Assembly (NCBI RefSeq): GCF_025642255.1
Contig: NZ_CP106759.1
Span: 3,375,501-3,439,500 of the forward strand
DNA: 64,000 nucleotides
Reading direction: 5' to 3'
Source: Stenotrophomonas maltophilia
GTDB taxonomy: Bacteria > Pseudomonadota > Gammaproteobacteria > Xanthomonadales > Xanthomonadaceae
The notes beneath the pieces are model-generated. The model searched no databases and had not been told where the DNA came from. It saw only the letters and a program-made list of their open reading frames with translations. Below are positions 10,079 to 22,239 of this stretch, piece after piece. Each line of letters begins with the position of its first letter. The first letter of the stretch is position 1. The position numbers were made by a program, and so were the translations under genes.

Positions 10079-10325
10079 CCTGGTGCTGCAGCCGGCCGAA
10101 GGCGCGCTGCTGCGCGTGATCGGCATGGCCGAGCGCCGTGGCTTCGCGCCGCGTTCGATCAGCGGTGCTCCGGACGCCGCCGATGACGGACGCTGGCACC
10201 TGCAGCTGGTCGTGGACGGCCAGCGACCGGCGGAGACGCTGTGCCGGCAGATCGAAAAGATCTACGACTGCGTATCGGTGGAGCTGACGCCGGTAGACAG
10301 CAGCGTCGAAGGAGTATCGCAATGA
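10062..10325 (+). CDS. ilvM: Acetolactate synthase regulatory small subunit
   Basis: An 87-aa ACT-domain-sized protein of the IlvM type, starting MQYRLDLVLQPAEGALLRVIGMAERRGF. This matches the beta-alpha start of ACT domains, where the glycine-containing loop binds the feedback inhibitor. AGGAG 7 bases upstream fixes the start; a slightly longer frame (ATG 10041) lacks this support. It overlaps ilvG by 16 bases and its own stop overlaps the next small frame in an ATGA. Short IlvM-type subunits often confer little valine sensitivity, but that cannot be read from the sequence. Confidence 0.92.
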   Translation: MQYRLDLVLQPAEGALLRVIGMAERRGFAPRSISGAPDAADDGRWHLQLVVDGQRPAETLCRQIEKIYDCVSVELTPVDSSVEGVSQ

Positions 10326-10421
10326 ACACCCGTACCGTTGTGACCACGGTGCCGGTACGGAGGCGTCTTCTTCGCCGCCCGTACCCGCATGCGGTGGTCG
10401 CGCACACCGCACCGGTGGCCC

Positions 10422-10435
<14 letters not shown>
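10322..10435 (+). CDS. 37-aa small protein or leader between ilvM and ilvA
   Basis: Starts in the ATGA overlapping the ilvM stop, with a strong ribosome site (GAAGGAG 7-8 bases upstream). It ends 14 bases inside ilvA, whose ATG is at 10422. The product opens MNTRTVVTTVPVRRR and is rich in Thr, Val and Arg, then His/Ala. An 8-bp perfect inverted repeat, CCGTACCG (10330-10337) with CGGTACGG (10353-10360), lies within codons 3-13, directly over the Thr/Val codons. Good translation signals, both-sided coupling and the threonine/valine codon bias suggest a regulatory leader adjusting threonine dehydratase translation. No homologue was recognised and a purely coupling role is possible. Confidence 0.5.
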
Positions 10436-13095
<2,660 letters not shown>

Positions 13096-13105
13096 GAAAC
13101 CTGAC

Positions 13106-13882
13106 ATGAGCGCCTTCGACACGACCACGTCCGCTACGGCGGGCCAGCAGTGGAACGCCCAGGACTATGCGATCGATGCCGGCTTCGTGCCGCTGCTCGG
13201 CGGCGCGGTGTCGCGCCTGCTCGACCCGCGCGCCGGTGAGCACATCCTCGATCTGGGCTGTGGCGATGGGGTGCTCAGCAGTGAACTGGCGTTGAGCGGT
13301 GCACGCATCCACGGCGTGGACGCGTCGCCGGAACTGGTGATCGCCGCGCGCGCGCGCGGCGTCGATGCGCAGGTGATGGACGGCCATGCCCTGTCCTTCG
13401 ACAGCGCGTTCGACGCAGTGTTCAGCAACGCCGCGCTGCATTGGATGCGCCACCCCGACGCCGTGCTCGAAGGCGTGCGCCGTGCACTGCGTCCCGGCGG
13501 CCGCTTCGTGGCCGAGTTCGGTGGCCATGGCAACGTGGCGACCATCATCGCAGCGGTGCAGGCCGCACGTGCTGCGCATGGCCATGGCGCCAGCGGTTTC
13601 CAGTGGTATTTCCCGACCGCCGACGCCTATGCCGACCGCCTGCGCCAGCACGGCTTCCAGGTGCAGCTGATCGAATGCCTGCCGCGCCCCACCGCACTGC
13701 CGACCGGCGTGGCAGGATGGCTGCGGGTGTTCGCCGCACCGCTGCTGGACGACCTGCCGGTCGAGGCCCGTGCCACCGTTCGCGAGGCCGCCGCGGCCCT
13801 GCTGGCCGACCTGCCCCGCAACGCGGCGGGCCAGCCGCTGGCTGACTACGTGCGCCTGCGCGTACTCGCGCGCCGCCGTTGA
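13106..13882 (+). CDS. Class I SAM-dependent methyltransferase in the leu operon
   Basis: 258-aa Methyltransf_11/25-type enzyme starting MSAFDTTTSATAGQQWNAQDY, ten bases after the leuA stop. Motif I is ILDLGCGDG near residues 48-56, with the acidic loop GVDASPELV following, then FSNAALHWMRHPDAVLEGVRRALRPGGRF. This trans-aconitate-methyltransferase-like pattern binds a small acid or an unknown substrate. It is inserted co-directionally between leuA and leuC, so it is probably co-expressed with leucine genes. A substrate related to isopropylmalate or aconitate-like acids is a guess from context only. Confidence 0.85.
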   Translation: MSAFDTTTSATAGQQWNAQDYAIDAGFVPLLGGAVSRLLDPRAGEHILDLGCGDGVLSSELALSGARIHGVDASPELVIAARARGVDAQVMDGHALSFDSAFDAVFSNAALHWMRHPDAVLEGVRRALRPGGRFVAEFGGHGNVATIIAAVQAARAAHGHGASGFQWYFPTADAYADRLRQHGFQVQLIECLPRPTALPTGVAGWLRVFAAPLLDDLPVEARATVREAAAALLADLPRNAAGQPLADYVRLRVLARRR

Positions 13883-13942
13883 CTTGACCCTTTCCCGTTA
13901 TTTCCCGATGTTCGTTCAATCGTACTTCTGCCAGGCAACCGC

Positions 13943-15361
13943 ATGACCTCCGCACCCCGCACCCTGTACGACAAACTGTGGGACGCCCACGTGGTCGTTC
14001 CCGAATCCGACAGCGCCCCTGCGGTGCTGTACATCGACCTGCACCTGATCCACGAGGTGACCTCGCCGCAGGCGTTCACCGAGCTGCGCGAACGCGGTCT
14101 CCGCCCACGCCGGCCGGACCGCACCAAGGCGACGATGGATCATTCCACGCCGACCCTGCCGGCCACCGCCGACGGCCGGCTGCCGTACGCCAGCGCCGCC
14201 TCCGAGGCGCAGGTCGCCACGCTTGCGCGCAACTGCAGCGAGCACGGCATCGAACTGTTCGACATGAGCTCGGACAACCGGGGCATCGTCCATGTCATCG
14301 CGCCCGAGCAGGGTTTCACCCAGCCCGGCATGACCATCGTCTGCGGCGACAGCCATACCTCCACCCATGGTGCGTTCGGCTCGCTGGCCTTCGGCATCGG
14401 CACCAGCGAAGTGGGTCATGTGCTGGCAACACAGTGCCTGCTGCAGCGGAAGGCGAAGACGCTGGCAATCACGGTCGACGGCCCCCTGGCGCCGGGCGTC
14501 GGCGCGAAGGACGTGGTCCTGCACATCATCGGTGTGATCGGCGTCAACGGCGGCACCGGCCATGTGATCGAGTTCCGTGGCAGCACCATCGAAGCGATGG
14601 ACATGGAGCAGCGCATGACCCTGTGCAACATGTCCATCGAGGCCGGCGCGCGCGCGGGCATGGTGGCTCCGGACCAGGTCACCTTCGATTTCGTCGCCAA
14701 CACGCCACGCGGCCCCAAGGGCGCCGATTTCGAGGCGGCCGTGGCCCGTTGGCAGGAACTGCGCAGCGATGAAGGCGCCCGCTTCGACAGCGAAGTCCAC
14801 ATCGATGCAGCCGACATCCGTCCGACCTTGACCTGGGGCACGCATCCCGGCACCGCCATCGCGGTCGATGTGCCGATTCCTGCGGCCAACGACGCCGCCG
14901 CGCAGAAGGGCCTGGACTACATGCATTTCCAGGCCGGCCAGGCACTGGCCGGCACGCCGGTCGATGTCGTGTTCGTCGGTTCATGCACCAACGGCCGCCT
15001 CAGCGACATGCGCGAAGTGGCACAGGTGCTGCGCGGCCGCCGCGTCGCCGAGCGCGTGCGCATGCTGGTGGTACCGGGCTCGGAGATCGTCAAGCGCCAG
15101 GCCGAAGCGGAGGGCATCGATGAGATCGTGCGTGCAGCCGGTGCCGAATGGCGCGAGCCGGGCTGCTCGATGTGCATCGCCATGAATGGTGATCTGGTCG
15201 CCCCCGGCCAACTGGCAGTGAGTACCAGCAACCGCAATTTCGAGGGCCGCCAGGGGCCGGGCTCGCGCACACTGCTGGCCTCGCCGATGAGCGCCGCCTG
15301 GGCGGCGGTGAAGGGCCACGTGGCCGATACCCGCGAACTGTTCGCGCAGGAGGTGGCGTAA
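13943..15361 (+). CDS. leuC: 3-isopropylmalate dehydratase large subunit
   Basis: Aconitase-family isomerase subunit of the leucine pathway, 472 aa. The three [4Fe-4S] ligands are recognised at C348 (GSCTNGR), C408 and C411 (GCSMCIA). The N-terminal KLWDAHVV and [12 protein letters not shown] motifs are typical. Works as a heterodimer with LeuD, whose ATG overlaps this gene's TAA (TAATG at 15359-15363), giving tight coupling. Confidence 0.97.
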   Translation: MTSAPRTLYDKLWDAHVVVPESDSAPAVLYIDLHLIHEVTSPQAFTELRERGLRPRRPDRTKATMDHSTPTLPATADGRLPYASAASEAQVATLARNCSEHGIELFDMSSDNRGIVHVIAPEQGFTQPGMTIVCGDSHTSTHGAFGSLAFGIGTSEVGHVLATQCLLQRKAKTLAITVDGPLAPGVGAKDVVLHIIGVIGVNGGTGHVIEFRGSTIEAMDMEQRMTLCNMSIEAGARAGMVAPDQVTFDFVANTPRGPKGADFEAAVARWQELRSDEGARFDSEVHIDAADIRPTLTWGTHPGTAIAVDVPIPAANDAAAQKGLDYMHFQAGQALAGTPVDVVFVGSCTNGRLSDMREVAQVLRGRRVAERVRMLVVPGSEIVKRQAEAEGIDEIVRAAGAEWREPGCSMCIAMNGDLVAPGQLAVSTSNRNFEGRQGPGSRTLLASPMSAAWAAVKGHVADTRELFAQEVA

Positions 15362-15939
15362 TGGCCGGTTTCCGCACCTTGACCTCGTCCAGCGTCGTGC
15401 TGCACCAGACCAACATCGACACCGACCAGATCATTCCGGCCCGGTTCCTGTCCACCACCGAGCGTGCCGGACTGGGCCGCAACGCGTTCAATGACTGGCG
15501 CTGGCAGTCCGACGGTTCGCCGGTGGCCGATTTCGCCTTCAACCAGCCGCACAACGCCGGCCGCAGCATCCTGCTGGCGGGCCGCAACTTCGGCTGTGGT
15601 TCCTCGCGCGAGCACGCGCCGTGGGCGCTGACCGACCTGGGCCTGCGCGCCATCGTCAGCAGCGAGATCGCCGACATCTTCCGTGGCAACTCACTGAAGA
15701 ACGGCCTGCTGCCGATCGTCCTGGACGAAGCCGACGTTCAGGCGCTGATGCAGCGCCCCGACGACGAACTGACCATCGACGTGGCGGCACGCGAGCTGCG
15801 TACGCCGGATGGCCGGGTCTACTCCTTCCCGCTGGATGGCTTCTCGCAGACCTGTCTGCTGGAAGGCGTCGATCAACTGGGTTATCTGCTGGGCCGCGTC
15901 CCTGACATCGAACGTTACGAGAGTGAGCATGCACGCTGA
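15361..15939 (+). CDS. leuD: 3-isopropylmalate dehydratase small subunit
   Basis: Swivelling domain subunit partner of LeuC. The 192-aa product holds [13 protein letters not shown] near the start and the substrate-binding [17 protein letters not shown]. It is about 20 residues shorter than the E. coli protein but complete by motif content. It overlaps leuC by one base at the start and leuB by 11 bases at the end. Confidence 0.96.
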   Translation: MAGFRTLTSSSVVLHQTNIDTDQIIPARFLSTTERAGLGRNAFNDWRWQSDGSPVADFAFNQPHNAGRSILLAGRNFGCGSSREHAPWALTDLGLRAIVSSEIADIFRGNSLKNGLLPIVLDEADVQALMQRPDDELTIDVAARELRTPDGRVYSFPLDGFSQTCLLEGVDQLGYLLGRVPDIERYESEHAR

Positions 15940-16990
15940 GATCGTTGTACTCCCCGGTGATGGCATCGGCCCGGAAGTGGCCGCCGCTGCGGTTGCGGTC
16001 CTGAAAGCCATCGCCGAACGCTTCAACCACACCTTCACGTTCAGCGAGCACGATATCGGTGGCATCGCCATCGATCGCCATGGCGAGCCCCTGCCCGCCG
16101 CCACCCTCGCCGCATGCCAGGCCGCGAATGCCGTGCTGCTGGGTGCAGTGGGTGGACCGAAGTGGTCCGACCCGAACGCCAAGGTGCGCCCCGAGCAGGG
16201 CCTGCTGGCGATCCGCAAGGCGCTGGGCCTGTACGCCAACCTGCGGCCGGTGCGTACCCATGATGCCGCCCTGGGGGCATCGCCGATCAAGGCCGAACTG
16301 CTCAAGGGCGTGGACTTCGTGGTGGTACGCGAACTGACCGGCGGCATCTACTTCGGCGACAAGACCCGCGATGCCGACAGCGCCAGCGACCTCTGCCGCT
16401 ACACCGTGGCCGAAATCGAGCGCGTGCTGCGCAGCGCGTTCCGCCTGGCACAGCAGCGCCGAGGCAAGGTGACCTCGGTGGACAAGGCCAACGTGCTGGA
16501 GACGTCCCGCCTGTGGCGCGACGTCGCCGCCCGCATCGGCCGCGAGGAGTTCCCGGACGTCGCGCTGGAACACCAGCTGGTCGATTCGATGGCGATGCAC
16601 CTGCTGGCCAAGCCACGCGAATACGACGTGATCGTGACCGAAAACATGTTCGGCGACATCCTCACCGACGAGGCCTCGATGCTGGCCGGCTCACTGGGCC
16701 TGCTGCCGTCGGCATCACTGGGAGAACCGGGTGCGGTCGGCATCTACGAGCCGATCCACGGTTCGGCACCGGACATCGCCGGCAAGGGCATCGCCAACCC
16801 CTACGCGACGATCCTCAGCGCGGCCATGCTGCTGCGCCACTCGCTGGGCCTGGATGCCGAAGCGGCGGCGGTGGAGGCGGCCGTGCACGCGGTGCTGGAT
16901 GATGGCGTGTTCACTGCTGATCTGGCTGCAAAGGGCCAGGCCGTGAGCACGGCGGCGGCGACCGACGCCGTGCTGGCGAAGCTGGGCTGA
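15929..16990 (+). CDS. leuB: 3-isopropylmalate dehydrogenase
   Basis: NAD-dependent oxidative decarboxylation in leucine synthesis, 353 aa. [10 protein letters not shown] at the N-terminus, LRPVR (substrate arginines) and [28 protein letters not shown], and the NAD-binding [18 protein letters not shown] are all present. The start inside leuD (GAGAGTGAGCATG) gives the correct N-terminus; longer in-frame sequence belongs to the leuD region. Last gene of the operon: a hairpin repeat and then an opposing gene follow. Confidence 0.97.
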   Translation: MHAEIVVLPGDGIGPEVAAAAVAVLKAIAERFNHTFTFSEHDIGGIAIDRHGEPLPAATLAACQAANAVLLGAVGGPKWSDPNAKVRPEQGLLAIRKALGLYANLRPVRTHDAALGASPIKAELLKGVDFVVVRELTGGIYFGDKTRDADSASDLCRYTVAEIERVLRSAFRLAQQRRGKVTSVDKANVLETSRLWRDVAARIGREEFPDVALEHQLVDSMAMHLLAKPREYDVIVTENMFGDILTDEASMLAGSLGLLPSASLGEPGAVGIYEPIHGSAPDIAGKGIANPYATILSAAMLLRHSLGLDAEAAAVEAAVHAVLDDGVFTADLAAKGQAVSTAAATDAVLAKLG

Positions 16991-17002
16991 CCCGCCGGGC
17001 GG

Positions 17003-17069
17003 CACCTGTAGCGTCGAGCCATGCCCGATGGCTGTTGCATGAGCCGGGCATGGCCCGGCGCCACAGGTG
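17003..17069. repeat. SMAG-type hairpin dimer after leuB
   Basis: GTAG at 17008-17011 heads a hairpin, and a second, inverted hairpin (GCCGGGCATGGCCCGGC) follows. The whole is bounded by CACCTGT (17003) and ACAGGTG (17063-17069). It lies between the convergent leuB and SDR genes and may serve as a 3' transcript boundary. A further partial hairpin with CGCCCGGCGTGGCCCGG continues to 17101, up to the SDR stop codon. Confidence 0.7.
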
Positions 17070-17102
17070 CAGTGCGGTGGAGCCGCGCCCGGCGTGGCCC
17101 GG

Positions 17103-17876
17103 TTATTTGGTGGTGTAGCCACCGTTGACCAGCACCGTCTGCCCGGTCATCCACCAGCCGTCGGTGACCAGAAAACGGATCCACGGCACGATATCGGCAA
17201 TGTCGGTCAGACCGGTGCGGGTGAACGCGGACAGCGCCGCCGCGGTCTTGTGATACGCCTGCGCATCGGCACTCTCGGCAGGATAGAAGAACGGCGTGTC
17301 CATCGGCCCGGGACCGATCGCGGTCACCGAGATGCCCCGCTCGCCGAACTCCTTCGATGCCGCGCGGGTGAAGTGCTCCACCGGCGCCTTGGTACCTGCA
17401 TAGCTGGAGTAGAACGGCGTGTAGGCGCCCAGCAGCGACGTCACCAGGGTGCAGATGCGGCCACCATCATTGACGTGACGGCCGGCCTCCTTGAGGAAGA
17501 AGAACGCCGCCTTGGCATTCACCGCGCTCATCTCGTCGTACTCCGCTTCGCTGATCTCCAGCAGCGGCTTCTTCAGGACCTTGCCGACGGTATTGATGGC
17601 GACATCGGGACGGCCGACGGCTGCGACAGCGTCGGCGAACAGGCGCTCCATGGCGGCAGCGGAGGTCAGGTCGCCCTGCAGGGCCACGGCCTTGCTGCCC
17701 GCAGCCTGGACCGCCGCGACGGTCGCTTCGGCGTCGGCCTGGCTGGCGTCGCTGTTGTAATGGATGACGATGGCCCCGGCGCCGTGGGCGGCGAAATCGC
17801 GGGCGAGCAGGCCACCGAGGTTCTTGGCACCGCCTGCGATCAGCACGGTCTTGCCCTTGAGGGAGTGGTCGGTCAT
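17103..17876 (-). CDS. SDR-family oxidoreductase
   Basis: Classical short-chain dehydrogenase of 257 aa starting MTDHSLKGKTVLIAGGAKNLGG. The cofactor motif is the variant GGAKNLGG rather than TGxxxGxG. The catalytic Ser lies in LVTSLLGAY and the Tyr/Lys pair in YSSYAGTKA. The end INGGYTTK-like NGGY motif is standard. Substrate unknown. Divergent from a LysR gene 117 bases away, which likely regulates it, a common pairing. Confidence 0.87.
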   Translation of the reverse strand: MTDHSLKGKTVLIAGGAKNLGGLLARDFAAHGAGAIVIHYNSDASQADAEATVAAVQAAGSKAVALQGDLTSAAAMERLFADAVAAVGRPDVAINTVGKVLKKPLLEISEAEYDEMSAVNAKAAFFFLKEAGRHVNDGGRICTLVTSLLGAYTPFYSSYAGTKAPVEHFTRAASKEFGERGISVTAIGPGPMDTPFFYPAESADAQAYHKTAAALSAFTRTGLTDIADIVPWIRFLVTDGWWMTGQTVLVNGGYTTK

Positions 17877-17993
17877 GGCTTCGGTCTCGGAGTGGGGCTG
17901 TCCGGGATGGCAACCCTGCCCCAATGACGATATCGTGCGGAAAATGCGGATAAAGCCCGCAACATTGACTTAACTTTCCAGATCGAGCGAACA

Positions 17994-18899
17994 ATGGATC
18001 GGATCGACCGCTTCCGCATCTTCAGCCGGGTGGTGGAGTGCGCCAGCTTCACCCGCGCCGCCGACCAGCTCGGACTGCCCCGTTCCACGGTATCGGCGGC
18101 GGTCGCCGAACTGGAGCAGCGGCTGGGTACGCGCCTGTTGCAACGCTCGACGCGACGCGTCTCCACCACCCACGATGGCGATGTGTTCCACGCCCGCTGC
18201 CTGCGCCTGATCGCCGAGGTCGAAGATGCCGAATCGCTGTTCCGCCAGGAGGACGCGCAGCCGGTCGGCCTGCTGAGGATCGACGTACCCAGCCGCATCG
18301 GCAGGCGCATCGTGGCGCCGGCGCTGCCTGACTTCTTCGCCCGTTACCCGCAGGTGGAGGTGGATCTGGGCATGACCGACCGCGCAGTGAACCTGATCGA
18401 GGAAGGCTGCGATGCGGTGTTGAGGGTCGGCCAGCTGGGCGATTCCAGCCTGGTTTCGCGCACGCTGGGCACGCTGGACTTCGTCAACGTGGCCGCGCCG
18501 TCCTACCTGCGCGCGTACGGCGTCCCGCAGCAACCGACGGACCTGCAGCAGCACCGGGCGGTGAACTACGCCTCGCCGACGACCGCGCGGGTGGAACCGT
18601 GGGAATGGCAGGACGGAACCCAGCTGCGCACGCTGCCCATGCAGGGTTGGGTGCGGGTGAACAGCGCCGAAGCCTCGATCGCCTGCTGCGTGGCCGGACT
18701 GGGACTGCTGCAGATTCCGCGCTATGACGTGCAGGACGAGCTGCAGTCCGGCACGTTGGTGGAAGTGATGCCACGGCACGTCGCACAACCGTTGCCGGTG
18801 ACCCTGCTGCAACCGCATCGGCAGCATCGGGCACAGCGCGTGCACGTATTCCTGGAGTGGCTGGTGCCACTGCTGCGGAGCGGCCTGCAACTGCAGTAG
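17994..18899 (+). CDS. LysR-family transcriptional regulator
   Basis: 301-aa regulator: N-terminal winged helix-turn-helix (residues 1-60; SFTRAADQLGLPRSTVSAAVAELEQRLGTRLLQRSTRRV) and C-terminal substrate-binding domain typical of the CrgA/DsdC-like group. Divergent to the SDR gene and probably its regulator and autorepressor through the 117-base intergenic region. The stop codon TAG (18897-18899) belongs to a GTAG that heads a hairpin repeat, so the C-terminal end (...LQLQ) may have been set by repeat insertion. Confidence 0.93.
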   Translation: MDRIDRFRIFSRVVECASFTRAADQLGLPRSTVSAAVAELEQRLGTRLLQRSTRRVSTTHDGDVFHARCLRLIAEVEDAESLFRQEDAQPVGLLRIDVPSRIGRRIVAPALPDFFARYPQVEVDLGMTDRAVNLIEEGCDAVLRVGQLGDSSLVSRTLGTLDFVNVAAPSYLRAYGVPQQPTDLQQHRAVNYASPTTARVEPWEWQDGTQLRTLPMQGWVRVNSAEASIACCVAGLGLLQIPRYDVQDELQSGTLVEVMPRHVAQPLPVTLLQPHRQHRAQRVHVFLEWLVPLLRSGLQLQ

Positions 18900-18997
18900 A
18901 TCCACGCCATGCGTGGATGCTTCTGTAGAGTCGAGCCATGCTCGACTCATCCCATCATCGCGCAAAGAGCAGCCGAGCATGGCTCGGCTCTACAGAA
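18896..18997. repeat. SMAG-type hairpins after LysR gene
   Basis: GTAG at 18896-18899 precedes the hairpin ATCCACGC/GCGTGGAT (18900-18919). A second unit starts with GTAG at 18925 (GTCGAGCCATGCTCGAC) and an inverted third unit ends at CTAC 18990-18993 (GCCGAGCATGGCTCGGC). The outer words TTCTGTAG and CTACAGAA (18921-18928, 18990-18997) make a head-to-head dimer. Further on, TGCCAAC/GGTTGGCA (19021-19038) forms another, variant hairpin. The elements separate LysR from the convergent smeP gene. Confidence 0.8.
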
Positions 18998-19073
18998 AGC
19001 AGATCCCGCGAGCAGAGCCGTGCCAACCAGGGTTGGCACCTGCCAGAGGCGGTGGTCCTGGAACCCGGGGGCA

Positions 19074-22000
19074 TTACGCCCCGGATTCATCCGGCTTCAC
19101 CCGGAACCACGCCGCATACAGCGCCGGCAGGAACACCAGGGTCAGCACGGTACCCACGATCAACCCGCCCATGATCGAGATCGCCATCGAGCCATAGAAC
19201 GCGCTGCGCGACAGCGGAATCATCGCCAGCACCGCCGCCAGGGCGGTCAGCACGATCGGGCGGAAACGCCGTACCGTCGCGTCGATGATCGCATGCCAGC
19301 GATCATGCCCGGCATCGATGTCCTGCTGGATCTGGTCTATCAGGATCACCGAGTTGCGCATGATCATGCCGGCCAGCGCGATCGTGCCCAGCAGCGCCAC
19401 GAACCCGAACGGTGCACGGAACAGCAGCAGGAACAAGGTCGCGCCGATGATGCCCAGCGGTGCCGTCACCAGCACCATCGCGGCACGCGAGAAGCTGCGC
19501 AGCTGCAGCATCAGCAGCGTTGCGACCACGATCAGGAACAACGGCATGCCTGCCTTGATCGAGTCCTGGCCACGTGCCGAATCCTCCACCGTTCCGCCGG
19601 TTTCCAGCAGGTAACCGCTCGGCAGTGCAGCGCGGATGCCATCCAGCGTCGGCAGGATCTGCTGCACCACGTCCAGCGCCTGGCTGCCGTCGCTGATATC
19701 GGCACGCACGGTCACGGTCGGCAGGCGGTTGCGATGCCAGATGATGCCGTCCTCGAACACGTACTCCAGGCGCGCCACCTGCGAGAGCGTCACCGACGTG
19801 CCACTGGCGGTGGGAATGGCCAGGCTGCCCAGCATGCCCAGCTGCACGCGCTCGTTCTCCGGCCCCCGCAGCAGCATCTCGATCAGGCGATTGCCCTCGC
19901 GATAGGTGCTCACGCTCATGCCCGACAGCGAAGTGCCCAGCAGCTGGCTCACCTGCGCACTGCTCACGCCCAGCGCGCGCGCACGGTCCTGGTCAAGCAC
20001 CAGCCGCACGACCTTGCTCGGCTCGCTCCAGTCCAGGTTCACGTTCATCACATGCGGGTTCTCCCGCACCTTGTCCTGTACCTGGCGTGCGATCGCCTGC
20101 ACCTGCTCGATGTGCTCGCCGGAGATCCGCAGCTGCACCGGGTAGCCCACCGGCGGACCGTTCTCCAGCCGCGTCACGCGCATCTGCACATCCGGGAACT
20201 GCGGGATCACGTCCTTCAGCAGCCAGTCGCGCGTGGCCTCGCGCGCCTTGGCGTCTTCGGTGAGCACCACGAACTGCGAGAAGTTGGTCGCCGGCAGCTG
20301 CTGGTCCAGCGGCAGGTAGAAGCGCGGCGAACCGGTACCCACATAGGCCACATAGTTGGCGATGCCCTCACGGCCCTTCAGCAGCTTTTCCAGCTTGCTG
20401 GCCTGCGCCTGCGTGGCCTGCAGCGACGCGCCTTCAGCCAGTTCGATATCCACCATCAGTTCCGGGCGGGTCGAATCCGGGAAGAACTGCTGCGGCACGA
20501 AGCGGAACATCAGCAGCGAGAACACGAACAGGGCCACCGTTGCTGCGATTACCCACCAGCGGTGGCGCAGGCACATGTCCAGGAAACGGCGGAAACGCGT
20601 GTAGAACGGCCGCTGGTACGGATCGTGGTCGTGTGCATGCTCCTTCGGTGCGATCCAGCGCAGCAGCGCCGGATGGCGATCGGCCCAGGCCAGGCGCTTC
20701 GCACGCCAGCGACCGGCCAGGCTGTCCGGCTTGGGCAGCTGCGGATTGAACAGATCCGGCAGCATCTTGTCACCCAGGTACGGAATGAACAGCACCGCCG
20801 CAATCCATGACACCACCAGTGCGATGGTCACCACCTGGAACAGCGAACGGGTGTACTCACCGGTGCTTGACGCCGCCGTGGCGATCGGCAGGAAACCTGC
20901 CGCCGTGATCAGCGTACCGGTGAGCATCGGGAACGCCGTGGATTCCCAGGCGAAGCTGGCCGCGCGCAGGCGGTCGTAGCCCTGTTCCATCTTGGTGGCC
21001 ATCATCTCCACCGCGATGATCGCATCGTCCACCAGCAGGCCCAGCGCCAGCACCAGAGCGCCCAGCGAGATCTTGTGCAAGCCGATATCGAAGTAGTGCA
21101 TGACGAAGAAGGTCATCGCCAGCACCAGCGGAATGGTCACGCCCACCACCAGGCCCGTACGCAGGCCCAGCGAGAAGAAGCTCACCAGCAGCACGATCAC
21201 CACCGCTTCGGTCAGCACCTGCACGAACTCACCCACCGACTCTTCCACCGCATGCGGCTGGTCGGAGACCTTGCGCAGGTGCATGCCCGCCGGCAGCGTC
21301 TTCTGCAGGCGCTCGAACTCGGCATCCAGCGTGGAGCCCAGCTTCAGGATGTCGCCACCGTCCTTCATCGCGACCGCAATGCCGATCGCATCCTCACCCA
21401 TGAAGCGCATCTTCGGCGACGCCGGATCGGCGAAGCCGCGCTTGATCTCGGCGATATCGCCCAGGTGCACGGTGCGGTCGCCGGCCTGGATCGGGAAGCG
21501 ACGGATGTCATCGATGCTCTGGAACTGGCCGGTCACGCGCAGCTGCACGCGATCGGTCGGGGTCTCGAAGAAGCTGGTGGCGCTGATCGCGTTCTGGTCG
21601 GCCAGCGCCTGCTGCACCTGCTGCAACGACACGCCCAGCGTGGCCAGCTTGGTGTTGGACAGCTCGATCCAGACCTTCTCGTCCTGCAGGCCCTGCAGCT
21701 CGATCTTGCCCACGTCCGGCACCCGCTGCAGTTCCAGCTGGATGCGATCGGCGTAGTCACGCATCACGGCGTAGTCGAAGCCCTGCCCGGTCAGCGCGTA
21801 GATGTTGCCGAAGGTGTCGCCGAACTCATCGTTGAAGAACGGACCGACGATTTCGCGCGGCAGGTTCGGCTTGATGTCGCCCACGCGTTTGCGCACCTGG
21901 TACCACAGGTCCGGAATGGCCTTGGAGCGCAGGCTGTCCTTGGCCGCGAAGATCACCTGCGACTCGCCCGGGCGCGAGTAGGAGCGGATGAACTCGTACT

Positions 22001-22235
22001 GCCCGGTGTTGAGCAGCGCCTTCTCGATCGGCTCGGTCACCTGGCGCGAGACCTGCTCGGCGGTCGCGCCCGGCCACATCGTGCGTACCACCATCACCTT
22101 GAAGGTGAACGGCGGATCCTCGGACTGGCCCAGATGCTTGTACGACCAGGCGCCGATGAGGGCGAAGGCGAGCATGGCGAACAGCACCAGCGCGCGGTTG
22201 CCCAGCGCCCATTCGGATAGATTGAAACGGCGCAC
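19074..22235 (-). CDS. smeP: RND multidrug efflux permease SmeP
   Basis: Inner-membrane proton-driven pump, 1053 aa, of the SmeOP-TolC system. Twelve TM segments in two halves are separated by two large periplasmic loops. The proton-relay aspartates D403/D404 lie in GLLVDDAIIAVEMM in TM4. The start is a GTG (22235) preceded by GAAGGAGT, four bases after the smeO stop, so the pair is one transcript. In S. maltophilia SmeOP with TolC is known to export several drug classes and detergents and to be repressed by the neighbouring TetR protein. Identity rests on the gene order smeP-smeO/smeRo-pcm-tolC more than on sequence comparison. Confidence 0.9.
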   Translation of the reverse strand: MRRFNLSEWALGNRALVLFAMLAFALIGAWSYKHLGQSEDPPFTFKVMVVRTMWPGATAEQVSRQVTEPIEKALLNTGQYEFIRSYSRPGESQVIFAAKDSLRSKAIPDLWYQVRKRVGDIKPNLPREIVGPFFNDEFGDTFGNIYALTGQGFDYAVMRDYADRIQLELQRVPDVGKIELQGLQDEKVWIELSNTKLATLGVSLQQVQQALADQNAISATSFFETPTDRVQLRVTGQFQSIDDIRRFPIQAGDRTVHLGDIAEIKRGFADPASPKMRFMGEDAIGIAVAMKDGGDILKLGSTLDAEFERLQKTLPAGMHLRKVSDQPHAVEESVGEFVQVLTEAVVIVLLVSFFSLGLRTGLVVGVTIPLVLAMTFFVMHYFDIGLHKISLGALVLALGLLVDDAIIAVEMMATKMEQGYDRLRAASFAWESTAFPMLTGTLITAAGFLPIATAASSTGEYTRSLFQVVTIALVVSWIAAVLFIPYLGDKMLPDLFNPQLPKPDSLAGRWRAKRLAWADRHPALLRWIAPKEHAHDHDPYQRPFYTRFRRFLDMCLRHRWWVIAATVALFVFSLLMFRFVPQQFFPDSTRPELMVDIELAEGASLQATQAQASKLEKLLKGREGIANYVAYVGTGSPRFYLPLDQQLPATNFSQFVVLTEDAKAREATRDWLLKDVIPQFPDVQMRVTRLENGPPVGYPVQLRISGEHIEQVQAIARQVQDKVRENPHVMNVNLDWSEPSKVVRLVLDQDRARALGVSSAQVSQLLGTSLSGMSVSTYREGNRLIEMLLRGPENERVQLGMLGSLAIPTASGTSVTLSQVARLEYVFEDGIIWHRNRLPTVTVRADISDGSQALDVVQQILPTLDGIRAALPSGYLLETGGTVEDSARGQDSIKAGMPLFLIVVATLLMLQLRSFSRAAMVLVTAPLGIIGATLFLLLFRAPFGFVALLGTIALAGMIMRNSVILIDQIQQDIDAGHDRWHAIIDATVRRFRPIVLTALAAVLAMIPLSRSAFYGSMAISIMGGLIVGTVLTLVFLPALYAAWFRVKPDESGA

Positions 22236-22239
22236 AGGC

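Noticed and set aside
17103..18899. SDR/LysR pair as part of the ilv-leu operon
   Set aside because: The SDR gene is on the opposite strand and separated from leuB by hairpin repeats.
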